Below, one piece after another: positions 54,851 to 64,000 of a stretch of DNA of 64,000 bases. Every line of letters starts with the position of its first letter. Within the stretch, counting starts at the first letter, position 1. The notes under the pieces are model-generated. The model saw only the letters and a program-made list of their open reading frames with translations, was not told the DNA's origin and did not search any database. This stretch comes from Typha latifolia (Eukaryota > Streptophyta > Magnoliopsida > Poales > Typhaceae): positions 6,634,001-6,698,000 of the forward strand of contig CM034105.1 in the NCBI GenBank assembly GCA_019914945.1, given 5' to 3'. The translations under genes and the position numbers were made by a program.

Positions 54851-55553
54851 TTTTTTTTCTTTCTTTCATCATCATTGTTCCTAGAATCTTAATGATCAGT
54901 TTGTTTCACATCACACTATGTAAATAAATATCCTATCTTTTTTACTAACCGTTGAAAGATGTTAGAATCATCTCAGGAAGTTTCTGATCTATCCTGAGTT
55001 TGTTTCCTAACTTCACCAGAGTCACCTAAAAAAGTAACTGCAGTGATCTAATATAGGACTTTCCCCTTGACTTTCAGATAGACTTGAGTCACTATAAAAA
55101 GTCGCAAACGATCTATATTAGAACTGTTCTCTAAGTCATACCAATAAATAGATATGGATTCTGCTGAAAAAATCGCGGCGGCTCTATCGTGTGCCGGTGA
55201 GGGAGAGAGAGAAGGGTGCGTACGTGCGCTCCAAGAAATTTTTTTTTTTTTTTTTTCCAGTTCTCACAATTCAGCAATGGCAGCTATTATGACTTTGCGT
55301 GTATCTTATGATGGAAGCACAATAGGTTTTAGACTACGTAAAATTGACCTTTTGTGGCTCTTTAATTCTGTTTTAGAAATTTCAAATTTCCAGAGTATTC
55401 TTAGTGGAAGCTTGGACATCTTTCTGCAGATAAGCTTTTCTTTAGCATCAAAATTTAAATTGTAAAGTAGTTGCTTGTTTCTTTTCTAATTCTTTTAGTT
55501 CATTTTGATTGCATATGTAGTATAAGTCTTATTATTTTCTGCAAGATGATCAG

Positions 55554-55644
55554 GAAGCGTGAGGATGTGTATCGTGTCATTAAGGCGTTCATTGATAGAG
55601 GGGAACGGCTTGGCCCTGAAGGAAAACAATACGCCCAATGCTTG
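55554..55644 (+). CDS. Thimet oligopeptidase-like gene, exon 4
   Basis: Encodes the end of the Arg codon, then KREDVYRVIKAFIDRGERLG and PEGKQYAQCL. This is the M3 segment that follows the MCR residues of exon 3. The acceptor is ATCAG/GA and the donor TTG/GTATAG. Its 91 nt is not a multiple of three, so skipping it would shift the frame. It lies between oppositely oriented H LTRs. Confidence 0.92.
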
Positions 55645-56572
55645 GTATAGGATTTCTCTAATATTCACCTTGATACATATCATTTTTTCTATTTATGTTG
55701 GTATATATTGTTTTCATACACTATCTTAGTCATGAGATATGACTAAGATACCTATTTATTTTAACAAGAGAATGCAGTTGTGAACATTTTGATACTGTGT
55801 CCCTCCTTTTGATTTAATGTTGTGGATCTCAGTATTTCTCCTATAGCTTTTGGAAACATTATGTCTTTTGTGCAAATGAGAAGCTTTGTTTAAAGAGTCT
55901 TTTATGCTTATAGCTCCATATGTATTCCAGTTTTATTAGAGAATTCATTATAAAACTCTAGGAAGTTTTGCCATTCCGAGAAGAACAAATCTGTGATACA
56001 GTTTCTAGAGGAAATGTGTCTTCTGCATGTTGTTTTAATACATTGGTGATGTGCAAAAATGGATATAGTCAACTAATTTATTTGGATCATATTTTATTTA
56101 GCTATTTTTTTGAGTTTTATGTATTCTTGTGACTTTAATGTGTGTGCCTGATTTAGGATTGATTTAATGCACTTTGTACTAATTAATGTTTTGTTTTGTT
56201 GATACGATCACTTCCTTTTTAAGATTTACTGTAAAATTTGAGTTCAATAAGGAGTCTTATTCATCCCTTATCAAATTAAGACTGTTGAGGTCTTTCCTTC
56301 ATGTGAGGTGTTGAGGGCTGTGAATCTTTCTGATTTGAGTCCTAGTACCAACCATTAGAGTCTAGATACCAACCATTCCTTTTTCTTTCTTCTCATGATG
56401 CATAAATGGAGTCTTAGATTTCATTTTGCATGACTTATCGTTAGTTGAAGTTGACTAAAAATGGGGAAGTCAATTTAAATGGAAAAGAAAATGAAAATCT
56501 GTGTCATAATAAGTGAAATACTTGAGAATTTAGATCTTATAGATGTAGGCTTTATTTGTCGGTCTTATACAA

Positions 56573-56910
56573 AATGTTTGGTATCAGAGCTAACATTTCT
56601 TGACAAAATGGCCTATATGTGAAGCGTGTCCATGCATGCAACAGGGAACCTTTTCCGGTGAGGGAGCCTTCTACCAGTGGTAAGCCTCTATTAGTTGAAG
56701 CTCCACTGCTAGAGGAGACCACCTCGACACCGGAGGTGCACCAATTGCTGGTATAGTCTGTTGTCATGGCTAAAGAGATGAGGAGGACTAGAAAAGTCTT
56801 CAAGCAAACCATGGAGCATATGATGGCCCTTGTCACAGGGAATTTGGGGTGGCAGCTAATAGTATCCGTGATAGAAAACGTGGTGGAGAAAGATAGGAAA
56901 GGAAAATAAG
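56573..56910 (+). pseudogene. Gypsy primer site and gag leader
   Basis: TTGGTATCAGAGCT at 56577-56590 is a Met-tRNA primer site. The following text, across stops, has gag-leader character (an EGAFYQW-like stretch, then acidic and helical text). The LTR upstream is probably about 56200-56575, but its partner was not found. Confidence 0.5.
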
Positions 56911-56925
56911 AAGGGAAGGAATGGG

Positions 56926-57216
56926 GTTTCACACCTCCACCCTAAGAAACAGTTTCACACCAAAATTCTCTAGAGAGCAAAATCACATAAACTTTCATTT
57001 CTTCATTAACCCTGATTGAGTAAATAGTTGGCCTATTTATAGACCTTACAAATGACAATAAGCAAATAACACCCTAAACAATTGTGAAAAGCAAATATAA
57101 CCTTAAACACCATAAATAGCGAATGTATAATAAAAATAATTGACTTAAGACTAATTTCTTGAAGGAGGAACTGCACTGATACATGCGCTTGTGTAATATG
57201 TTAGTGATGTCCGCAT
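56926..57216 (-). repeat. Family H LTR, minus orientation, intron 4
   Basis: Reverse complement of 54556-54850. It begins, on the minus strand, TGATGCGGACATCA and shares 'caactatttactcaatcagg'-type text. Confidence 0.8.
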
Positions 57217-57782
57217 CAATCCGCACTACCCGTCGCGTCACCGCAAGGAGCTGTGGTTGCAACCATGGTCGTGGCGCCTTAGGAAAGCACGCGCCCCTAG
57301 GGTGGGACCCAAGCCACCCCCTAGGGCACGATGCCTAAAAATCCACATCGCTCAATCCTAGCTTATTCGACAGATTGAGGGCGGCCATTAAAACCCTAGC
57401 GTGTAGCATGGCTAAGGTTCACATTGAACCAGCTAAGCCATGGGTCCAACCAAGGGCTCCCTAGGCCACATGCAAACCAACTGTGCCCTCCACCGAACTT
57501 GGAGGGTGAGATAGAAGGTACGTGGATTGGGGGGACCTGAGCTACGACCTTAGACTGATCCAGCCAGACCTTGGTTTGAGTTCAGACCAGTAGGGGCGTA
57601 ACACCCTAACCCTAACCTGTGGGGACCTGACCCACCAAAGGGACCATGGGGTCATCAAGGATGCAGACCACGTGAATTGCATCAGAATTAGGCACTAGGA
57701 AACCGAGACGAGGGACTGATCTAAGGGTTTTAGATCTCTAACGCGCGACTCGAATTCCCCAAGTACTCGGGAGGAGACTCAT
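57217..57782. other. GC-richer unassigned stretch in intron 4
   Basis: Phrases such as 'gggacctgacccaccaaaggg' and 'ggggacctgagctacgacc' suggest retroelement leader DNA. No protein or repeat pair was recognised. Confidence 0.3.
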
Positions 57783-57925
57783 TGGATTGATTGCATCATC
57801 CTTTACCCTTATCTATCCAATAGTGGATAAGCTTGAGACAAGTCCTAGTGGATAAGATCGAGTTGCCAAATTACCATAGCGTCCCTCGAATCCAGCTTAA
57901 CCATTTGTGTTGCTGATGCCTTTGG
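57783..57925 (-). repeat. Inverted start of the G LTR
   Basis: Reverse complement of 61170-61300, with shared 'ccaaaggcatcagcaacac' and 'taagctggattcgag'. It marks the 5' part of an LTR facing away from G. Confidence 0.8.
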
Positions 57926-58334
57926 CATTGCGGTTTCGATTAAAATTTCAATAAGGCATCACACCACGCCCTCAAATTTCAGTTCTGGTTCCGCTTGCTC
58001 GCTTCACTTCTAGGTTCGACTCATGTCCAACTCACGCCACTTGAGTTCTAGCCACTGCTTCCTTGGATTAGCACGATGTAGTAGGCCCAATCCAATCTGG
58101 TTCTAGTTCGGGTTGGTTGGGCTAAATCATCTTCGATCTTTCTAGGCGGGTTGGCTCCTCCTTCCTGCACTCAATTTTGTCCTCCTCGGCTAGGCGCGAT
58201 AAGGCGTGTTCAGGCTAGTCCTAACCAAATATTACTAGGCTTGCACTTGAGTGTGTTTGAGTCCCTTGACGGCCTGCTCGCGATAATTCACTTGGGGTCT
58301 GGTAGGTGGTTTGAGTCCGCTGATTCATTCCTTC

Positions 58335-58595
58335 AAGCCAAACCATCTCTTTGATCTTATCCTTTCCCTTCTAAATATTTAGGAAAAATATTTGTTAGAG
58401 TTACTTAGTTACTAAGTTTTCTTTCCAGTATAAAGGTTTGAACCCGCTACTTGTATTCTATCTAAAGTTTAAATAAATAAAAAGAAGTGAGACTTTATTA
58501 AGATAGCTTTTCTCTAAGTGTTAGTAAATTTTTTTTCACTTTCTTACTTCTATACTGACTTTAGTTTGAGGCTTACCTCTTGTGAAGAAGTTGGA
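58335..58595 (+). repeat. 3' part of the G 5' LTR
   Basis: Matches 61310-61548 in the same orientation ('atatttgttag…', 'ctctaagtgttagtaaa', 'agaagttggag'). It is joined directly to RT sequence. Confidence 0.82.
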
Positions 58596-61160
58596 GCACC
58601 AATCTTGTTCGAAAAGAAGAGCGACGGAACTTGCGACTATGCATCGACTATCGGGTTAAAATTCTCAACAAAGTGACGATCAAGAACAAGCACCCAATAC
58701 CGCTGATTGCGGACTTGTTCGATGAACTTGGCGCAGCAAAGTTCTTCACCAAGTTGGACTTGAGGTTGGGCTACTACCAAGTGCGCATCATGAAAGGCAA
58801 GGAGGCCAAGACAATGTGTGTAACTCGGTGTGGTGCTTACGAATTTCTTGTTATGCCTTTTGGACTAACAAATTCGCAGTCACCTTTTGCACCTTGATGA
58901 GCAAGCTTTTTCACCCTTTTCTCGGCCGCTTTGTGGTCATCTACCTCGACGACATTGTTATTTATAACCAGACTCTTGAAGAGCACGTAGAGCACCTACA
59001 ATCTGTCTTTGACGTCTTGAAGGAGAACTAGCTGTATGTGAAGCCAGAGATGTGTTCTTTTGCGCAAGCAGAAGTTAAATTCTTGGGGCATTGGATCAGT
59101 GATGGCGGTCTTAGGATGGACAAGGCAAAAATACAAGCAATCCTTGAGTAGGGGACACCAAAATCAACGATAAATTTGTGATCTTTTCTTGGACTTGCGA
59201 ATTACTATGGCCGGTTCATCGAAGGGTACTCAGCCCATGCAGCCCCCTTAGATGGATTTGCTAAAGAAGAACCACCTATGGTGCTGAATCGAATGATGCG
59301 AGGAGGCATTCGCTCGGCTGAAAAAGACTGTGATGGAAGAACCGGTGTTGCGGTTGCCCGACATGTCTAAGTCCTTTGATGTACATACCAACGCCTCAGA
59401 TTTTGCCATTGGCGGTGTTCTAGTGCAGGAAGGCCATCCCATTGCCTATGAAAGTCGAAAGCTGACCGATATTGAACGCTGCTACATCGTTCAAGAAAAG
59501 GAGATGACCGCGGTGGTGCATTGTTTGTAGACATTGCGTCATTACTCGTTGGGATCGGAGATGGTTGTGCGAACGGACAACGTTGCGACGAGCTATTTTC
59601 AAATCCAAAAGAAGCTATCCCCAAAGCAGGCGCGATGACAAGATTTTATCGCCAAATTCGATATGTGACTTGATTACAAAGCGGGCAAGGAGAACCAAGT
59701 GGTCGATGCCTTGAGCCGAAGAGTGGAGCTAGTAGCAGTGTGCCAACTCCAAGGAGACCTCAATCACATTCGTGTTGGCATGAGCGAAGATCCAATGGCG
59801 AAGGTGCTGTCCGGGCTCGCTGCGGAGGGCAAAACGCAACAGTTTTGGCTCAACAACGGGCTGGTTTACACCAAAGGACAACGAATATATGTTCCTAAAT
59901 GAGGGAACTTGCAAAGAGACATCATGAAGGAATGCCATGACACCAAATGGGCAAGACATCTTGGGCAAAAAAGGACGTTGGCACTGCTGGAAGCTGCCTA
60001 CGAGACTTGTCTATGTAAAGACTTGTCTTGTATGCCAACAAGATAAGGTGGAGCACCAACGACCAGCGGGTCTTTTGGAGCCCTTACCTGTGCCAAATCA
60101 TCCATGGGAGAGTGTCTCCATGGACTTTATCTCAGCTCTACCCAAAGTTAGGGGCAGAGTCTCAGTTATGGTGATAGTCGATTGCTTCTCCAAATATGGG
60201 ACGATTGTCGCAGCACCAACATACATCACTATGGAGGAAGCTGCTCGCTTCTTCGTCACCAACATTGTGAAGCTTTGGGGCATCCCTGGATCAATCATTA
60301 GCGATAGAGATCCCAGGTTCACGGGCAAATTCTGGATTGAAGTCTTCAAGATCCTTGGGACTACTTGCGATTTTCCACTAGCCTTTATCCGCAAGCTGAC
60401 GGGCAAACCGAGCATATCAATGCCCTACTTGAAGAGTGCCTTGTATGAGTGCCAACCAGCGAGATTGGGTGTATCACCTTGATATGGCCTAATTTTGCTA
60501 CAATATGCAACGGAATGAGGCGTCGCATACTAGCCTTTCGAGCTTGCAACGGGATGACAACCGCTTGCTCCTTATACTGTTGCTGCAGGAGAAGCCTATC
60601 GCAGCTCAAATGCCACTCAATTCGCCGTTGATCTCAAAGAGAAGAATGACCTTGCAAAGGCCTTCTTAGAGAAAGCTGCGTGGAGGATAAAGAAGTGGGC
60701 TGATGCCAAGCGAAGGCATCTAGAGTTCGAAGTGGACAATCAAGTTCTTGTCAAACTTCAATCGTACCAGTTCAAGGCCTTCTGCAAGGTCCACAAGGGG
60801 CTTGTTCGTTGATACGAAAGGCCATTTGTAGTTGCCAAGAAAGTGGGCAAAGTGGCCTACAAATTGGAGTTGACTCAAAATCTCAAAATCCACTCGGTCT
60901 TTTATGTCGGTTGTCTTAAGCCTTACCAATAAAGACTTAGAAGACCGTAACTGCGAAGTGTCGCGGCATGCTCCAGCAATGATGACATCCGCTCTTGATG
61001 AAGAAGTTGAAGCCATCTTTGACTCTCAAGCGATGCGACGTCAAGGAGTCCCATCGACCACTGAATACTTAGTGCGTTGGAAAGGATTGGCACGCGGTGA
61101 AGCAAGTTGGGAAAGGATGGACTTGCTAGGGCAATACAAAAGCTTCATCGTAGATTTTTA
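58596..61160 (+). pseudogene. Chromovirus G pol: RT, RNase H, integrase, chromodomain (decayed)
   Basis: The plus strand, across stops and shifts, reads: RT start [12 protein letters not shown], [50 protein letters not shown] (Y-L-D-D intact). RNase H follows: DVHTNASDFAIGGVLVQEG, YESRKLTDIERCY, KAGKENQVVDALSRR. Then the integrase zinc region (CLVCQQDKVEHQRPAGLLEP), PWESVSMDFISALPK, DCFSKYGT, SDRDPRFTGKFW. It ends in a chromodomain (TEYLVRWKGLARGEASWERM). Gag and protease are missing. Confidence 0.9.
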
Positions 61161-61164
61161 GAAT

Positions 61165-61550
61165 TGTTGTGTGGCCAAAGGCATCAGCAACACAAATGGC
61201 TAAGCTGGATTCGAGAGACACTACGGTAATTAGGCAATTTGATCTTTTCCACTACTGGACAGGCCTAAAGCTTATTCACTATTGGATAAATAAGGGCAAA
61301 GGACGACATCTCTTCGATCTTATCTTTTTCTTTCTAAGTATCTATGAAAGATATTTGTTAGCGTAACTTAGTAGCTAAGTTTTCTTTCTTATATAAGGGC
61401 TTAAACCCACTAGTATTTTATCTAAAATTTAAATAAAAAAAAAATGAGACTTTATCAAGATAACTTCTCTAAGTGTTAGTAAAGACTTTCTCACTTTTTT
61501 ATTTTCGTACTGAATTTAGTTCGAGACTTCATCTTAAAAAGAAGTTGGAG
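61165..61550 (+). repeat. 3' LTR of chromovirus G (about 390 bp)
   Basis: Starts TGTTGTGTGGCCAAAGG after the chromodomain. It ends near 'agaagttggag' by comparison with 58335-58595. The polypurine tract is not obvious. Confidence 0.7.
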
Positions 61551-62640
61551 TGCCGTGCGGACTTGCCAGAATGCTACAAAACGTTAAGTCCATGGCAACA
61601 AGCTCGAGCCAAACATTAGTGCGAGCCAACCCGATCAAACGCTTGGGGATGGGCAAACGACCAGGGTTTGTTGGGGAAGGATCCCTTTTATAAAAATGAG
61701 GCCTTTTGCTCTTAGATCGGCAGAGAGTTAGGGAGGCCAACGCTAAAGATCGCGCCCTTTTCACAACTGAAGTTACTAATTTGTCCCTTGAAAGTAGGTG
61801 ACTCGAGTTAGGTTAAGGATTCGGTCATTGGCGAGAAGACCCCATGGTCGACGGCTCCTAAGGTCACCACTTCATCAAAGAGGCTCAAAGAGGTACAAGT
61901 GCTGGGGTTCGATAGTTTCTCCCTCCCAACTTGAGTTACCAACCACACCTGCCAGGAGATTGGTAGCTCGAGCTCGGAAGAACCATCGATTGCCAGAGCC
62001 AAGATAGATGAGCAACAAGGAAGAGACTAGGAAGATTCATCAGCTTGGGACTGATGGTTTGTCCCGACTTGAATTACTAGCTACAACTACTGGAAAGCTG
62101 GTAGTTCAAGTGGGGATGAGCTATCAGTCGCCGATGTTTATATTGAAGAATGGCAAGTAGAAAACGGTTGGAGATCAGCGGCTTTCTTTTGGCGGTACCT
62201 TGTGAAAAAGGTGATGGAAGTGTGGTGGACTGTTATAGTCCGATCCAGTCCAAGCCGGAGTAAGGAACTGGGAATTGGCTTCATCCCCGAAAGATCAACT
62301 GGCGCAAGACAAGCACACTCGTCGGCAATCAAGATAGGAACCATCGGAGAAGACTTTCTGGTTTACAATCAGGACCCCAAGTTTTATTTTATTAGTTTTT
62401 GGTTAATGTTAGTCCATTGTAACCCCATTAGACCTAGGAGTCTAACCTTTATTTTGTACTTGGTTGCTTTAGGAGTTAGTTGGATCTGATCTCATCAAGC
62501 AAGGGGTCGACCGAGTTGAGTCTATTGAGTCAAGTTGAGTATGGTGTGCACCCTATTGGACAATCATTGATGAATGAGATTATTTTTCTTGGATTAGGAG
62601 TAATTGCTAATTAGCTTCATCACCAACCCTAGCTCGCCAC
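61551..62640 (+). other. Repeat-like stretch with a diverged duplication
   Basis: Two related segments, 61926-61995 and 62072-62135, share 'ttgagttaccaac'/'ttgaattactagc', 'ggtagctcgag'/'ggtagttcaag' and 'cgattgcc'/'cagtcgcc'. An LTR-like AT-rich part with 'ttttattttattagtttttgg' follows to 62640. No protein is recognised. Confidence 0.35.
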
Positions 62641-63556
62641 CATCAACCACCACCATTTCCTCCTTCCAAGCGTGGCCACCCTTTCGATCAACCGAGAGCC
62701 CTAACCATGCCCCTATGCTATGATGGTCGGACCTACCAAGGGACCATTACACTAGATTTGGGGCTAAATTTGGTGAAGACACTTCTTTCCAACGTGTTAT
62801 TTTTAAGTTAGTGAAATATGTAAAAATTAAGGAACAAATAAATGAAATTGATACTCACTGAAGTTTATATCTTGAATAGTGGGATAGAGAGGATGGTGGT
62901 GCCACTTGAAGAGAGAAGTTGTGTTCTGCCAATTTATGCATGTAACATCTGATTCTTGTGAAGCCTTACTTAGTCTAGTATAGGTTTTAAGACATTTATA
63001 CCTTTATATTGCACTTTCTTTTTTTACTCTTGCAATACTTTCAGACTTCATATGTTCATGGAAATATATTGGCTTTACACTCTTTGGCTTGAACCTGATG
63101 CCTTGACATATTGCAAGACTGAATGGCTTGCCTTATGCCTCTGCCTTTTCATCTGTTTGTATCAACACTGCCTTTATTCTATAGAAAGTTTAAAGCAACT
63201 GGAACAAAGTACATTGGATTCTACGTCTTGCAAAGGCAAAGTGGAACCAATTACTTGACAATCTAAAATGTTATGATCATATTTCATGCTTTTAATTTTT
63301 TAATCTGCAGCGCTAATAAACTAGATTTACTTTTTAATATTAATATTTAATTCACTGCTGTGCAAGTTGATGTGATCGATATCTGTTTGATGTTCTATTC
63401 AGGTTAGTCTAATTTATTCTTCATGCTTCTAGTTATTAGATTGGTCTAATTTATATCATTAGTTTAATCTCCAAAACACTGACCACTGGAAGATATTAGA
63501 TTGGTCTTTATATTTTCTTTTTTGTCATATAGTAACTCCTCTTTGTCCAGTGACAG
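62641..63556 (+). other. 3' part of intron 4
   Basis: No transposon or coding motif recognised. AT-rich before the acceptor at 63556. Confidence 0.5.
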
Positions 63557-63736
63557 GTTAGAGAATTTGAACGCCATGGTGCGAGACTTACTCCAAGCAA
63601 GAGAAATGAAATGGAGAATTTGAAATCTCAAATTGATGAACTAAGTTTGAAATACATTCAGAACCTTAATGATGGTTCTAAATTTATTCTTTTCAGTGAG
63701 CAAGAACTAGCTGGAATGCCTCTTGAATTCCTTATG
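63557..63736 (+). CDS. Thimet oligopeptidase-like gene, exon 5
   Basis: Encodes VREFERHGARLTPSKRNEME, NLKSQIDELSLKYIQNLND, GSKFILFSEQELAGMPLEFL and M. This is the M3 segment with ELS-x-x-[FY]-x-x-N-L and the E-L-x-G-x-P motif. The acceptor is GACAG/GT and the donor ATG/GTGAGT. At 180 nt it is in phase 0 at both ends. The gene continues beyond the window; about 480 more residues, including HExxH, are expected from the family. Confidence 0.93.
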
Positions 63737-64000
63737 GTGAGTTCCCAAATTCCTAGTTCGTTGCATGGAAGTTTATATTTATTTCATTTTCATGGATGTG
63801 CAAATTCTCTATAGATGGATAAGCGTTGCTCTACAAAATATATGGTAACATAAATTAACTGTCTTTTAGATGCCTGTAAGGTCTTATGTTTTTATCTTTT
63901 GGGTTATTATATATATATAGGCACTATCCACACTATGTTGGCCATAAGGAGCACCATAAGTTCTTCTATCTATAAGATTCCAACTGTTAGTTTATTTCCC
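63737..64000 (+). other. Start of intron 5
   Basis: Begins GTGAGT. AT-rich, no further exon before the window end. Confidence 0.75.

Larger units (their letters stand above)
51953..55553 (+). other. Intron 3 (3.6 kb) with repeat insertions
   Basis: Contains a repeat-like segment with 'ggcacgacac' words (52010-52770), an LTR-like fragment starting TGTCACGACCC (53885-54270) and an LTR of family H (54556-54850). A short open frame at 55154-55465 has no homology I recognise. Confidence 0.75.
55645..63556 (+). other. Intron 4 (7.9 kb) carrying retrotransposons
   Basis: GT at 55645, AG at 63555-63556. It contains a gypsy leader (56573-56910), an inverted H LTR (56926-57216) and chromovirus G (57783-61550). 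Unassigned stretches lie at 57217-57782, 57926-58334, 61551-62480 and 62481-63556. Conserved exons on both sides in matching phase support it as one intron. Confidence 0.8.

Noticed and set aside
55154..55465. 103-codon frame in intron 3 starting MDSAEKIAAALSC
   Set aside because: Runs into a poly-T stretch and AT-rich DNA, has no recognised homology, and the flanking exons splice across it.

Overview
This is nuclear DNA from a flowering plant. The evidence is a split gene with GT-AG introns that matches a plant thimet oligopeptidase, plus dense Ty1/copia and Ty3/gypsy LTR retrotransposons with plant-type initiator-Met primer sites. I could not place the species. No rRNA, tRNA, CRISPR or bacterial feature was seen. 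All assignments come from reading translations and repeats by eye.

Region 1 (1-17.2 kb): an old minus-strand copia element (called F here) is cut into pieces by younger insertions. These are a solo LTR (3458-4477), a Sirevirus-like copia element called E (5091-11748, with its own LTRs, a decayed gag-pol and an extra ORF), and a solo gypsy LTR (12864-13648). A truncated plus-strand gypsy element (A) with its 3' LTR follows at 14.9-17.2 kb.

Region 2 (17.2-46.6 kb): one minus-strand copia element (C) runs from a 258-bp LTR at 17906 to its partner at 46043-46307. It is spread over 28 kb because other elements landed in it: gypsy B (18761-24234, flanked by a perfect CTTGG duplication and lacking integrase), a solo B-type LTR, a 10-kb block of LTR-like repeats rich in GA/CT, and gypsy D (38007-45929). 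D itself is fused to half of a second E-type copia (E2). The C reading frame can be followed from piece to piece.

Region 3 (46.6-64 kb): a short repeat zone with a 48-bp perfect palindrome leads to the only host gene recognised. It is the 5' part (five exons, about 230 codons) of a membrane-anchored M3 family oligopeptidase. Its introns are swollen by LTR fragments and a decayed chromovirus (G), and the catalytic part lies beyond the window.

Points that stand out: arrays built on the palindrome TTCGAA recur in LTRs of unrelated copia and gypsy families; E carries a 0.5-kb inverted copy of its own end inside its target-site flanks; the E-type elements carry a third ORF in the position of an env gene; gypsy B seems to have absorbed its primer-binding site into its LTR twice; and inverted LTR copies flank exon 4 of the host gene.
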